From: Pilasporangium apinafurcum
Taxonomy: Eukaryota > Oomycota > Peronosporomycetes > Pythiales > Pythiaceae
Reading direction: 5' to 3'
DNA: 64,000 nt
NCBI GenBank assembly: GCA_001600495.1
Contig: BCKE01000058.1
Coordinates: 182,341-246,340, forward strand
The notes beneath the pieces were generated by a model that was not told where the DNA came from, searched no databases, and saw nothing but the letters and a program-made list of their open reading frames with translations. Every line of letters begins with the position of its first letter. Within the stretch, counting starts at the first letter, position 1. Positions 22,096 through 33,257 of this stretch are shown here, in pieces. Both the position numbers and the translations under genes were made by a program.

Positions 22096-23219
22096 GCTCT
22101 CTCTCTTTCTTTATGTGCACGCGCGCTAACCCCCGATGGTTTCAAGTGACAACAGCAATGGTGACCTACAGACACTGTTCAACAAACTGCATTCGATTTA
22201 ATTCGTGCGATCGTACGGAGAGATACAGAGAGACCAGCGCCATTACATATACATCCAGATAGACCCACCGGTGGTAATGTTGCTCCGTGATGTCTATAAA
22301 AGGCAAGATTGTACCGAAAATATAAACGGGGAAACCTGATACAAAAGACAACAGCTCAAAAAAGAGAAACACACAGCATTTAACGGATTATTAACCAATC
22401 AAAACAATACCTCACTGCCGATCATAACCGCTCACATTATCGCTAGCAGAATACCGGTATTATATCGATATATTCTTTTTGTAAGTTTTTTTTTGGCGTC
22501 GATTTGGAATCCATCGGCATTTTTTTTCTTTCGTTCTCGTTTCTGTGATGGGTGAATGTTCCCTAATGACTACGAAGCAATATGGCTGCATTGCTTGTAT
22601 TCCTCTCATCTTATTTTTTTAGAGGTTTTTGTATTATTTTGGTCTGGATGAGTCTAATCAGTCACTCTTCATTTCTGAAGTAAACTGTTTTCGCAAGTGA
22701 GATGTACAAAGTTAGTAGTGTAGGATTGTATAGTTGGAGTTTCACAGGAATACGTCAGCACCTTCAACCTGCCAAAAGAACGAAACGTTGAACAAAAGGA
22801 GAATGGTGGACCAGCACTTCAGACGCCGGCGACGTGGGGTTCGCGGCACGTCCAAATTCTAGCACTATACATACTCATTAAAGTATTTGTATGTTCTTTT
22901 TTTTGTTTACTAAAGCAATATTATTACTTTATCAAAAAATTATAGTACAGATGGATGCCCAAACAGCGGTTTAGGGGTGTCAATGCAAACGGGCTGCTCA
23001 CAGCCAAAGGACGGGGGTGACGTCTGTGCGTAAGCGACAGATACTCTTTAAAAACATTTTAGCCAATCATATCTCTCCATTACAGATCTGATCTTTATTT
23101 ATGGGTTTCCTCCACACTCCTACAGAAAAAGAGGAAGCGCCGCTGCGCTCCTGGGCATCTTTAGTTTCCAATTCGCCTCCTCCTGCAAAAGCACTCGCCA
23201 GCAGAAGCTTCCGATAACC
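22096..23219. other. Intergenic region between the VPS9 and isocitrate lyase genes
   Basis: 1.1 kb without a supportable gene. It contains T-rich runs (22480-22520, 22610-22625), the CCAAT motif at 23056-23072 and the two divergent promoters. A short hydrophobic open frame at 22166-22372 on the minus strand has no recognisable family. Confidence 0.55.
23056..23072 (+). promoter_or_regulatory. Promoter motif ATTTTAGCCAATCATAT (copy 2)
   Basis: Identical over 17 bases to 15973-15989 in the IMPDH/GMD promoter. It lies 148 bp upstream of the isocitrate lyase start, in the sense orientation. The core is a CCAAT box; the extended identity goes beyond what a CCAAT box needs. Confidence 0.55.
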
Positions 23220-24839
23220 ATGAGCGCCAACAAGCGTATTTCCCAAATCAGCCGCCATCTCAGCAGCCACGACCCTGCCACTGAAGAACGCGCGTATGCG
23301 CAACGTGTCAAGGATGTTGATGCGTTCTTAAAGCAGGAACGCTTCAAGTACGTCACGCGTCCGTACGCGGCTGAGGATGTTGTAAAACTTCAGGGTACCG
23401 TCCCTGCGCAGAACGTTGGTGCGCAGGTTTCGGCTAAGCTGTACAAAATGCTTCGTGAATTGCAAGCTGAGGGCAAGACGAGCCACACGTTTGGTGCGCT
23501 CGACACAATCCAGGTCATCCAAATGGCTAAGCACCTCACGACGGTCTATGTCTCGGGCTGGCAATCGTCATCGACTGCATCGACCTCGAATGAACCTGGT
23601 CCTGATGTTGCCGACTACCCGATGGACACCGTGCCAAACAAAGTGGATCAACTCTTCCGTGCACAACTGTTCCATGATCGCAAGCAATACGAAGCACGTC
23701 GTCGCATGACTGCTGAAGAACGTGCGCGTACACCACCAACTGACTACTTGCGCCCAATCATTGCCGATGCAGATACGGGCCACGGTGGATTGACGGCAGT
23801 CATGAAGTTGACCAAGATGTTCATTGAGCGTGGTGCCGCAGGTATTCACTTGGAAGACCAGAAGCCTGGTACCAAAAAGTGCGGCCACATGGGCGGTAAG
23901 GTGCTGGTGTCGACTCAGGAACACATTCAGCGTCTGATTGCGGCGCGTCTGCAAGCTGATATCATGGGCAGTCCGTTGGTGATTGTAGCTCGTACGGATG
24001 CCGAAGCCGCCACGTTGTTGGACAACAACATCGATGGTCGCGACCATCCATTCATTCTTGGTGCCACCAACTTGAACGTCGAAACTTTCCAAGAAGCCAC
24101 CAAAAATGGCAATGATGGCACGTGGGACAAGCGTGCTAACGCCATGACATATCCTGAAGCTGTCCGTCATGCGCTGCAGAACTCGAACCGCGCCGATAAG
24201 GACAAGGCACTTGCCACCTGGAACAGCCAATGCCTAGAACTGAGCTTGCCAGAGTTGAAGGACCTCGCGAAAAAATTGGGTGTGACCGTGTCCTTTTGCT
24301 GGGAACGTGCACGTACCATTGAAGGCTACTACCGTGTGCGCGGTGGCGTGGACTTTTGCATTGCCCGTGGCCGTGCCTATGGTGCCTACGCTGACCTCAT
24401 CTGGATGGAAACGGCTTTGCCTGGTGTCCCACTTGCGCGCACGTTCGCGGAGGGTGTGAAGGCGAAGGTCCCACACCAAATGTTGGCGTACAACCTATCC
24501 CCATCGTTTAACTGGGACGCTGCTGGAATTTCGGATGCCGAATTGGAGACATTTGTCGCTGACTTGGGCCGTCTTGGCTTCTGCTGGCAGTTCATCACGC
24601 TGGCGGGTTTCCACAGCGATTCTTTGGGCATCACGCGATTTGCTCGTGACTACGCCGCACGTGGTATGCTCGCGTACGTCAATGGCATTCAACGTGCTGA
24701 GCGTAACGAAGGCGTGGAAACACTCAAGCACCAAGGCTGGTCCGGAACGGAATTGGTCGACGCCATGCAGAACACCATCACCAGTGGGTTGTCGTCCACG
24801 AACACGATGGGACACGGTGTCACTGAAAGCCAATTCTAA
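23220..24839 (+). CDS. ICL1: Isocitrate lyase
   Basis: Single exon, 539 residues, the usual eukaryotic length. The family signature [10 protein letters not shown] is intact with catalytic C221. Mg2+-isocitrate binding blocks [28 protein letters not shown] and the C-terminal NLSPSFNWD are present. Reaction: isocitrate to succinate + glyoxylate, the first committed step of the glyoxylate shunt, which lets cells make sugar from fatty acids or acetate; important in lipid-fed spores of oomycetes. The C-terminus is TESQF, so there is no PTS1 tripeptide and no obvious mitochondrial presequence; location is therefore undecided. Codon use is strongly biased to C/G-ending codons compared with its neighbours, as expected for a highly expressed enzyme. 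The start ATG follows ATAACC and is the first in frame. Confidence 0.98.
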   Translation: MSANKRISQISRHLSSHDPATEERAYAQRVKDVDAFLKQERFKYVTRPYAAEDVVKLQGTVPAQNVGAQVSAKLYKMLRELQAEGKTSHTFGALDTIQVIQMAKHLTTVYVSGWQSSSTASTSNEPGPDVADYPMDTVPNKVDQLFRAQLFHDRKQYEARRRMTAEERARTPPTDYLRPIIADADTGHGGLTAVMKLTKMFIERGAAGIHLEDQKPGTKKCGHMGGKVLVSTQEHIQRLIAARLQADIMGSPLVIVARTDAEAATLLDNNIDGRDHPFILGATNLNVETFQEATKNGNDGTWDKRANAMTYPEAVRHALQNSNRADKDKALATWNSQCLELSLPELKDLAKKLGVTVSFCWERARTIEGYYRVRGGVDFCIARGRAYGAYADLIWMETALPGVPLARTFAEGVKAKVPHQMLAYNLSPSFNWDAAGISDAELETFVADLGRLGFCWQFITLAGFHSDSLGITRFARDYAARGMLAYVNGIQRAERNEGVETLKHQGWSGTELVDAMQNTITSGLSSTNTMGHGVTESQF

Positions 24840-25415
24840 GGCTAGGAAGACAGCCAGTGTACTACTAGGAGCAGTGAGGTGACAGTGATGGTGCATGGAT
24901 TTTCACATTTTCATTATTGAGTTTCTGAAATGAACTAATATAGCTCACACACACAAAACCAACGGTGTCATGGAACTAAGTGGCCAATTCCTTCGGATCG
25001 CTTCTTGTAAGATTTTGCAAATTTATTCATATGTAAATGACAGAAAGTAATTACTGCATTAACTGCCATGTTTTTATGAAGCTCTTGAATAAGTACTTAT
25101 CACATCATGAACTCATGGTGTTCGCTATCTTTCATATATTCGTGCAAGTGTGGATAATGTGATTAAATTTGGAGCATGAAGTTGACAGGCGAAGCATGTG
25201 TTTGAGTCCAAGGCAGATTTGCAATATGAATAGTATAACTTCAGCAACAAATATATTGGCCAAGACAGCAGTAAAAGAAAACACAGCATCTATTTGCTAT
25301 TACGATCACGGCATGCATAGTGACATGCTAAAAATGTATGCCAATGGTCCACTCTTTGTGCGTTCTCTCTTGATCCTGTATTCCTGTTTGTGTATCGCGT
25401 ACGGTGAGTCTTTGT
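24840..25415. other. Convergent intergenic region between isocitrate lyase and the cyclophilin-like gene
   Basis: AT-rich, with no supportable gene. Expected to hold both 3' UTRs. Confidence 0.6.
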
Positions 25416-26102
25416 TTAGAGCACGCCACATGCTGTAATCTCGACCGACGTCAACGGTTTGCCCTTGATGCAATAGACATTTTCAATGTTCTTGAGCACC
25501 TGTTTGCCCTCAACCACTTTGCCAAACGCCACATTCCGTCCATTCAAATGCGGTAGCGGCTTCAATGCGATAAAGAACTGCGACGCGTTCTTGTTCACGC
25601 CAGCGTTTGCCATACCGATCACGCCTTCTTCTGAGAACTGCAGCGCATAGTTCTCGTCATCAAAGTATCGTTTGCCTTGTTCCAATGCGGCGTGGCCGCC
25701 GGTGCCATCGCCACTGAGGATATCACCGCCGACTACATACACACCCTTCGTGATGTTGTGAATCTTGGAGTTCTGGTATGAGCCGGATTTGCCCAGTGCG
25801 GGAGATTGGAAGCCATCCACGCAAAGGTTGATGAAATTCTGCGCCGTTTTTGGGACAACGTCCTTGGCCAATTCTACGATGATCCGCTCTGCTTGCGCGC
25901 CGCCAATGCTCACGTCCAGATATGCACGAGGTCGCGGTTGTGCAGGTGTTGGCACAGCCGCATCGTACGTTTTGATGGCCGCTGCCGGTGCATTCATCTT
26001 CTCCAATGACCGATGATACCATCCCCATCCACGGGCGCCACCACGGGCAACCACACCAGCACCACGCACCAGTTGAGATCGTGCGTACGCAGCCATTCTC
26101 AC
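25416..26102 (-). CDS. Cyclophilin-fold protein lacking the catalytic residues, probably mitochondrial
   Basis: One exon, 228 residues from 26102 (a second ATG two codons on is equally possible). The first 35 residues contain many Arg and Ala and no acidic residue until LEKM, which suggests a mitochondrial presequence. The cyclophilin fold follows: RAYLDVSIGG, ERIIVELAKDVVPKTAQNF, DGTGG, DDENY, MANAGVNKNASQFFI, VAFGKVVEG and EITACGVL. Compared with human CypA, the active-site segment is KIHNITKGVYVVGGD: the catalytic Arg55 is Asn (N116), Phe60 is Val (V121), Met61 is Tyr and Gln63 is Val (V124); Trp121 is His (H185) and His126 is Asn. Known: Arg55 is essential for proline isomerisation. Inferred: a scaffold or binding protein rather than an isomerase. 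It is divergent from the thioesterase gene. Confidence 0.9.
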   Translation of the reverse strand: MRMAAYARSQLVRGAGVVARGGARGWGWYHRSLEKMNAPAAAIKTYDAAVPTPAQPRPRAYLDVSIGGAQAERIIVELAKDVVPKTAQNFINLCVDGFQSPALGKSGSYQNSKIHNITKGVYVVGGDILSGDGTGGHAALEQGKRYFDDENYALQFSEEGVIGMANAGVNKNASQFFIALKPLPHLNGRNVAFGKVVEGKQVLKNIENVYCIKGKPLTSVEITACGVL

Positions 26103-26345
26103 TCGTCAACTTTGCTTTGATTGACCCTGGCTGTGTGGTTCGCTTCCAGCCACTGTAGATCGTACCTAACAATACAATAAATGCGTACTTAGTGGGCTCG
26201 AACCTACTGTCGTATCAGTACTTAGTATACTTCGTACTTTAATGAGTGCATACAGTATATTTTTTCTGTTTTTTGCGCATCATCATCTTCTTCCAAGTTG
26301 AACAGCTCCAAACGAAGCAAGACCTGAGGAGGGAAATTGCTGACG

Positions 26346-27866
26346 ATGATGAAGCGCACGAATATGCAGCTGCTTCTGGCGGCAGGAATGACGGTGACGA
26401 TCCTGTTCAGTCAGGTGTTGATCATTAACTCCGTTGCGGAGCGGTATTTTAATGATCCGGATGAGGTTGCTTCAGCCCCTGTCGTCACCGTGGCCGCTAC
26501 TGCTCCTGATGGCCAACAGAAAGCACCCGTTTACGAAGAACTCGCTCCACTGCCAGTGGTATTGATGCATGGCATGGGCGATGCAGCGGGGAACTCGGGC
26601 ATGGTGCATATTCGTGAGGTTTGTCTTTGTTGCCTACTGCACAACTGTTAATGATAAGCGAGGTAGGTATCCATATTTCTTTTTTGGCTGTAGTATATCG
26701 CCAAGCAGCTTGGAGTATATGTAGCAAGCATTCAAATCGGTAACTCTGTGGAAGAGGATATCAAAAACAGTTTCTTTATTACAATGGATGCCCAAGTCGA
26801 AATATTCGCCAAGATCATCCAACAAGTGCGTCCATTTGCAAAGTGTAGAACTCGTTCTTGGTTATTATTTGATGTGCACCTATTAAGCTCCATGGCATTT
26901 CTTCGTATGGCTGACAAAATACTAGGATCCAAAACTCGTCAATGGGTTTAATGCTGCTGGATTCTCACAGGTATGTATGTGTTTAACTGGTTTACTGCAT
27001 TGTCCATCACATGGCTCACTGCTTTTTATGTTGCATACTCACAGGGAAATTTGCTCATTCGGGCATACATCGAACGATACAACAACCCTCCAGTGAAGAA
27101 TTTCATATCCTTTCATGGCCCCTTGGCCGGCGTCGGTGCACTTCCGCAATGCGCCCCGACAAGCTTTATCTGTAAAGAAATTAATCGGGTACGACGATTA
27201 TATTTGCTAAGTGCATTTCTGCACCTGATCTTAGGCACATTCTAATGTTTGTGTAGCTTATCGGCGATGCCGTCTACTCAAAGGAGGTACAAGGTAAGTA
27301 GTTGCAGAGTGTGCCGTGTTGCTATCATTACTCGGCTTTTTAAGTTAGTATCCCATTAAACTGTAGATCATATCGCGCAATCGAATTACTTTCGCGACCC
27401 CATGAAGATCCCGGAGTACCTGGCTCATGGTACAATGCCTGCTGAGGCTCATCCTTTTCTGTTTTGAAGCATTTCTCTCTAATCCTGTGATTATTTTCTC
27501 TTCGTGTTTCTTTTCAAAGTTCGATTTCTTCCAGATCTGAACAACGAGAAAGAGACCGTGAATGCGACCTACAAAGCAAACTTTATCCAGCTTCAGAGCC
27601 TAGTACTTGTGCGTGCGAATGGCGACACGCAAGTGTTTCCAAAAGAATCGGAATGGTTTGGTGCCTATGAGGATGGTTACAAGCATGTGCTTGGGTTCAA
27701 CGAGACCAGATGGTACAAGGAAGACTCCTTTGGGCTTCAGACACTGGACAAAGCTGGAAAAGTACATTTCCTTGCCACAGAGGGTAATCATTTACAGTTT
27801 ACCAAGGAATTCCTCCTGGAAGTTGTCACCAAATACTTTAGCCCTCAACTCGCGGCGTTACCATGA
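26346..27866 (+). CDS. PPT1: Palmitoyl-protein thioesterase 1
   Basis: Seven exons: 26346-26618, 26694-26825, 26926-26970, 27045-27188, 27257-27293, 27367-27429 and 27520-27866; 346 residues, all phases consistent. An N-terminal hydrophobic segment (MQLLLAAGMTVTILFS) is a signal peptide or anchor. The alpha/beta-hydrolase starts PVVLMHGMGDA. The nucleophile is S149 in GFNAAGFSQ|G; the intron lies directly after the Gln of GFSQG. YSKEVQ, NYFRDP, NATYKANF, SEWFGAY and DKAGKVHFLATEGNH follow, with catalytic H322. Known: PPT1 removes thioester-linked fatty acids from proteins in the lysosome. Exon 3 is only 45 nt and exon 5 only 37 nt, so automatic models could miss them. The exon 1 donor (GTTTGT) is the weakest call. 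Confidence 0.93.
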
Positions 27867-28190
27867 CTATCTGTCACAGTGTTGAAGTTTCACAGATGAT
27901 TGTATTGCACGTCACTATAACGAGGTAATTTTATGTTTAAGTACTTAATGGATTTGCATATCTATACAAATATATAGCATTTATTAAGTATTGTATACTT
28001 TATCGAATGGGTGGTTTTGTTTGCGGTTTCGTTGTCGTGGATAGGGCTCGCGTCTTTCCACAACCAGAGCGATAAGGTCCAAAGATGCAAAACCCTTTCA
28101 AGCTCCAAGGAACAAGAAGCGATTAAGTGCTCTTGGCTTAAACGAAGTAGTGATCTAAAGCAAAACGGAAACGTGATTTTTGTCGTGTAT
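27867..28190. other. Intergenic region between PPT1 and the phosphatase
   Basis: AT-rich 324 bp that should hold a terminator and a promoter; nothing else seen. An in-frame upstream ATG at 28011 extends the next gene by 60 residues but reads poorly as protein. Confidence 0.55.
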
Positions 28191-30106
28191 ATGGAGAGTG
28201 GGCCTGTTATAAGCAGTGGTGGTGGCGGTGGTAGTAGTGGTTCCAACGATGGTGCGAATGCCAAGCGTAAGCTCGACACGGTACAAGCGCACGCACAGGA
28301 TGCTTCGTCTCTGTATTCATCGTCGTCACAATCGCCGAGCGCTGCCAAACCGATAATTCCAATGGACTCGCAGCCTAAAGTGCGTCGTCGTGGATCGTCC
28401 ATGGAGATGGCGTTCGACCCTTCCTTAAAGCGGTGCTACTCGGATGGCAAAATGTATGTGCTGTCGAAAGTGGGTGTGTTGGATGCATGTGATGTTAAAC
28501 TGACAGGGGTTTGGTGTGTAGCTCTCAGGCACTGGGTGATCTCGTAACTGGAGATGAACAGCGATCAATGAGCGTCGTGTATCCAAAGTCGCCGTCCATG
28601 GGATCACTTCCTGCCGTCCAGCAGATTAAAACTATGTCTCCCCGTGGTGAGTATTCACCACGGTTTGGGATGAATCATCGTCAAGACGTACATCACACGC
28701 ACTTTGTCAGCGAAGAAACATGCTCAACAACTTTCAAACGTAAGTCTCAGAGCATTCATGAAAGAATACATTTTTTACTGTTTACAAGTACTAATAAATG
28801 TCTAATCTCGTTCACATCAGTAGGCCCGTTTTCATCGACAGTTTCTCAAACAGAATTAGATCCTGCGTTGTTGCATCCAGAAACACACTCACCTGCGGGT
28901 GAATGTTTTTCACGGATCCATTCGGCCGATAGTTTGGGGTCTCCGTTGCATGTGAAGAAAGTTCTCCCAAGTGTTCCGACTACATTGTCGCATCAACACC
29001 ATTTGGCTTTCCACTCCGAGATTTCGGCGCCAACCAAACCTTCTTCTTCATTAGCAATTGATCTAGATCTAAGCAACAGGAACAACAACTACCCGTCGCC
29101 TAAAACTACCAGCGGCCACATAACAACTCCACCTACGACAATTCCTCGGAGTTCTAGCAGTCTACCCAAGCGTACATGGCACCCAACGAAGAAGAACCGG
29201 AACCCAGGTAATCTATCACTCGATTTGTCGCAAATGGACCAGCCAGTGTTTGATCCAAGCAATAGCGGAGACGCATGCTTACGACGAAACGATCAAGCCG
29301 CCGTTTGCTCGCGAGTGACCGATTTCCTGTACATTGGTGGCGCCGCGGCCGCAAAAGATAAAGACGCGCTGACACGGTTTGGGATTACGCATATCATTAA
29401 TTGTGCAGCGACCGTTGCGCCTGATTTTTTTCCGGATGATTTCTTGTATTTCAATGTTCGACTTCGTGACCACTCATCACAAGATATTGCGCGGCATTTC
29501 TACAACATCTTTGACTTCATTGAAAAGGCGCGCCGCCGTGGTGGACGGATCTTTGTACATTGTGTCAAAGGCATCTCGCGCTCACCGACCATGGCGATCG
29601 CGTACTTGATGTGGTACAAGCGCATCGGTATGTACAAAGCGTTGGATTTCGTGCGTCAGGCTCGTCCCGTGGTGGATCCAAATGCTGGGTTTATTTTCCA
29701 ACTGACCGAGTGGGAGCACTTGCACGCAGGAGGCAAGATCCAGTTTCACCGTACGATTGTGTTTCGTATTGAAGTGGCGCGTGAATCCAATGGCAACGGT
29801 AATAGTACTCGTGCCGCTGAGAAACCGTTGATTGTGGGGCCTTTGACGAACGTTAGTGAGGAGTTCTTCCACCAGCCAAGCAAGGAGAACGTCAAGCTGA
29901 GTTTTGTTGTCGCTTGTGCGGACTGTATGTTTATCTGGTGTGGCGCCGAGGTATCTGATATTCAGGTTGAAGCTGCGCAGCATGCCACGGTGCTGCTGCA
30001 GGACTTTGAATCATTCCCAGAAAAATGTGAAATCGTATACCAGAACCAGGAGAGCTCGGCGTTTTGGAATTTGATAGACAATTCCATGCGACCCGATGAC
30101 AGCTAG
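28191..30106 (+). CDS. Dual-specificity phosphatase with C-terminal gelsolin-like domain (MKP1-like)
   Basis: I read three exons: 28191-28453, 28522-28739 and 28821-30106, giving 588 residues. The second intron (81 nt, GTAAGT...CATCAG) preserves frame if retained, but the retained residues are hydrophobic and unlike the Ser/Pro-rich surroundings. The N-terminal 330 residues are disordered. The phosphatase domain (about 325-470) has D377 in RLRDHSS as likely general acid and the P-loop HCVKGISRS with nucleophile C408. After it, a gelsolin-like repeat (about 519-580): CMFIWCGAEVSD, ATVLLQDFESFPEKCEIVYQ and FWNLID. Known: Arabidopsis MKP1 also joins a DSP to a gelsolin-homology region and dephosphorylates stress MAP kinases. 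Inferred: a MAPK phosphatase. The P-loop is complete, so activity is expected. Confidence 0.88.
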
Positions 30107-31152
30107 CCTATTCCCAAAGTGTTTGGCATTTCCACATCCTGTCCATCGCTGTTCAGTGTGTGTGTTTTGAGGTGTAGTCGTGAATCTTCTATTCAAACCT
30201 TTGTATTTTTATTTCTACCATTGAAAATGTGTATCGCGTAGATTATGCGATCGTTTTTAGTATTTCTATCATTAATACGCTAGCATTCAACGATTTGTAT
30301 GGCCAACAGTTTTGGTTTGCTTTTGATATGAGTCTTTCTTGTCCACCTGCATGCTAATCATATATGAGAGTTGTTGATATTATCGACACCAAGACAAACT
30401 TCAAGGAAAGACGTGAGAAAAGCGTCGACGCGACAGCATCACAGGAACTGAAAGATCATTTTACCAGTAGACCACTCTATATAGTTGATCACCTTCACTC
30501 TCCATCCTTCCCCATTCCAATCCTGGAAAAAAGAGGGGAAAAAACGTCATACCATGCTACGCAATATCCTTCACGAACATTGAAGGGTAGTCCATGCAGA
30601 TGTCATCGCTACTAGATTTTGTTAAAAAAAAATTAGTCCATTAAGTTCACTGTGCGGCTTCCAAAGCAGGATTTGTCAATAGCTGTGGCATGAGAAGAAA
30701 AAAATGAAGTTCCATCATTCCAGAGCGACAGAGCCACTCGAAGTGCGTATCCTTTCGCAAATGGAGAGATTTGATTGGCCAGTTCTATCCTATAAATGGC
30801 CACGAAAGGATCCATCCCCGCAGCTGCTTGACACTATTGCGACATGATTTTTTCAACCTAAACGTCAAATCCACAACGATCGGCTGGGTATTTGGGTTTT
30901 ATTACAAGAAAACCATTGCATTTCGAGCTTCAAGCACAAGTGCGCAACACACTTGCGCCAACGAATTCACGACAGAGACACGACGACCATGCGACTGAGT
31001 CAAAAAACAAACAAAAAAATCCCTTTGTATCAGCAGACACACACGTGTGTATAGCTTCCTCCTATGTTCGGCTCTTCTTTCATTTGTGGTTTCGCGTTTT
31101 AGAGAGCAGAGGTGGACTAGATAGAGGAATTCGTGTGTTTATTTAGGAAACG
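30107..31152. other. Intergenic region upstream of the tandem membrane-protein genes
   Basis: 1.05 kb. Two short open frames (plus 30364-30615, minus 30633-30815) have no recognisable domains and I do not call them genes. A CCAAT/ATTGG box and a TATAAA lie near 30775-30797. The region 31070-31095 is T-rich and could be the initiator of the next gene. Confidence 0.5.
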
Positions 31153-32766
31153 ATGACGAATGGCACCATCAGCACCGGCAGTGTTACCATACTGTTGGTA
31201 ACAGGACTGATCAGTCTGACACTGGCAGTGGGCTACTCGTTCTATGTGCAAGCTGGAACAAATGAGAAAATTGCAAAAGTTAGTCAGATGGTGCCAAAAG
31301 ACAATGACGTGGTGAAGAAGCAAGACAAAAAGAAAAAGCAGACTGAGGTAACGCCGACTACATCAACAGCCACTACAGCTGTGTTGGAGGAAGATGTAGA
31401 TGTTGAGAAGCGATCAAGTCCAGAGGCATTAACAAAATTGCAACCGCCACTATATGCGACAAATCCAGTAGAATCGCCCGACATCTCTGCCACGGCATCT
31501 GTTGCCGCTGCTGATGAGAGAACTATGATGATAGCTTTGTCATCGACAGAACAATTGCATGAAGCTGCCTTTGATGATCGTTCAACTAGTGCTGTTGAAG
31601 AGATAGCACCATTTGAAGTCAATACTCCGATAGTGGAAAACCCAACGACAACTGACATTTCCGAGAGTAGTCAGTACCAACAGGACGCTGCATTACCAGA
31701 TCAGTCTCTTGAACAAACTCCAATTGAAGAAGAAGTTAATCCTTATCAGAAGCTAAATGAAGAGGAATCATCGACAATGGCTCCTGAGGTGGCGATTGAC
31801 GCTCATGAGGAGGCAGATGAAGTACTAGCGACAAGTGCTAGTGAAGACAAAGTTAATCAACATCCTGAATTAACCAAAAAATTGGAAGAGATGGAACGGC
31901 CTCAAGACGAATTGACATTGATGAACTCGGCCCAAGGCCAAGAGATGGAACGCAATCAAATGGAATTGACGCAATCGGTAATGGTCACTCCAGAACCTGA
32001 CAAAACCATTAAGAAACTTTCGATTACAATTCCTCCTGTAGAAGAATTGCCCAAAAGAAAATCCGCAACACCATCGTCCCACCACGTTAGGGAGTTGATT
32101 GAAAAGTATGAAGCCAAACGCATCGGTCCACAATCCCCAATGAGAGATCAGCAACATACCACAGCGAGACCAACAACTCCATCGTCCATTGTCAGACAAT
32201 GGAAAGTGATCAGCGAGGAAAAGACTCCATCTCCTGTTCGTAGAGTCCGTAAAGCCGAACAGAAAGATTCACCTGCGACTGTTTCTGCTGGTAACGATAA
32301 ATCGAAAGCGGTCGCTTCAGCTGTAGTAGATGAAGATCAATCGAAAGTCGCGCCATCAGCAACCTCAAATGTTGGAACGCAATCGAAAGTACTAGCCGCA
32401 GCTGCTTCTCCTAAAGTCAAGCATGCTGAAGCACCACGACCAAAGTTTCTTCATCATTTACCCGTGTCCCGGTCAGGCGCTCTCAAAGACTTAAATGAGT
32501 TGGTGAATCCGAATAGCGGGCCAAAGATTGTTGTCGACGAAAACAAACCATCCCTTGCAAGTCTGCCTCCAGTCACTCCATCCTCTTCGTCGTTATCGTT
32601 TGTCCCTGGGAAGGATGCAACACATGGATCTGAAAAAGAGTCGTCTAAGCAAAAAGCCAAAGCATCTAAAACCACCAAGGAGCCCAAAGAGAAAAAGAAG
32701 TTTTGGCGAAACGTCATTGGAATTGTTGCTCACGCTGGTGGACCAAACAAAAATCATCATCATTGA
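31153..32766 (+). CDS. Single-pass membrane protein with long disordered tail, tandem paralogue A
   Basis: Single exon, 537 residues, not recognised as a known family. An N-terminal segment of about 23 hydrophobic residues (TILLVTGLISLTLAVGYSFYV, about 12-32) follows a short polar start. It is a signal anchor or uncleaved signal peptide, since KKQDKKKKQ comes soon after. The rest is rich in Glu, Ser, Thr, Pro and Lys, with no cysteines that I see. Shared with paralogue B are the N-terminal hydrophobic block (LLVTGL-SL-LA), an LTQS element encoded by the same 12 bases in both genes, and a TPEPxK element. It ends in a basic, aromatic stretch KKKFWRNVIGIVAHAGG and a His run, which might be a second membrane-touching helix. 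Inferred: a membrane-tethered scaffold. Function unknown. Confidence 0.8.
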   Translation: MTNGTISTGSVTILLVTGLISLTLAVGYSFYVQAGTNEKIAKVSQMVPKDNDVVKKQDKKKKQTEVTPTTSTATTAVLEEDVDVEKRSSPEALTKLQPPLYATNPVESPDISATASVAAADERTMMIALSSTEQLHEAAFDDRSTSAVEEIAPFEVNTPIVENPTTTDISESSQYQQDAALPDQSLEQTPIEEEVNPYQKLNEEESSTMAPEVAIDAHEEADEVLATSASEDKVNQHPELTKKLEEMERPQDELTLMNSAQGQEMERNQMELTQSVMVTPEPDKTIKKLSITIPPVEELPKRKSATPSSHHVRELIEKYEAKRIGPQSPMRDQQHTTARPTTPSSIVRQWKVISEEKTPSPVRRVRKAEQKDSPATVSAGNDKSKAVASAVVDEDQSKVAPSATSNVGTQSKVLAAAASPKVKHAEAPRPKFLHHLPVSRSGALKDLNELVNPNSGPKIVVDENKPSLASLPPVTPSSSSLSFVPGKDATHGSEKESSKQKAKASKTTKEPKEKKKFWRNVIGIVAHAGGPNKNHHH

Positions 32767-33257
32767 AACCACTTAATCCAGCTTCCAGTATTCTTCGATA
32801 AATTGAATGCGTCTGTCCCCTATAGCACCGCCCAACCTACATAGAAGTCTTTTTGGGATATTCGTGTTCCATCTAATCCTATTTCAATATTTATATGCGG
32901 CTTCCTGTGTTACAACGGATCTAGTATCTTACAAATGAACTCCTTCCATGTGGATGGTCGAGGTCGCAATCGGCTTCATTGACACTAGCAACAAAGTACC
33001 AGTATCCCCTTTTTTGTTAACTATGGAGTTTTGGGTGAAATCTGTAAAATCTCTCTGTGACATGAACTGCAGCTGTGATTTAACAGGTGGTAAAAGATTG
33101 GGTTTTTGGGTTTTTCGTGGAAAGACGTCTCCACCAGCAGAAGAGAAGAAGTGTGAGCGCACTTTTGGTATCCAGCAACACCAGTCGATGCGAATCACAA
33201 AGAAACGAACAAGCCAACCATCAACACACACCAATCATCTCTAAGAAAAGTAACAAG
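32767..33257. other. Spacer between the tandem paralogues
   Basis: 491 bp. An in-frame upstream extension of paralogue B reaches back to 33087, but the residues it would add do not resemble paralogue A, whereas the product from 33258 aligns with it at once. I treat this as promoter and 5' UTR. Confidence 0.6.

Noticed and set aside
23568-24230. 220-codon open frame antisense to isocitrate lyase
   Set aside because: Arises from the biased codon use of the sense gene; no domain.
26185-26205. Minus-strand GGTTCGAGCCC resembling a tRNA T-loop
   Set aside because: The five-base stem does not close and the upstream sequence is AT-rich without a D-arm.
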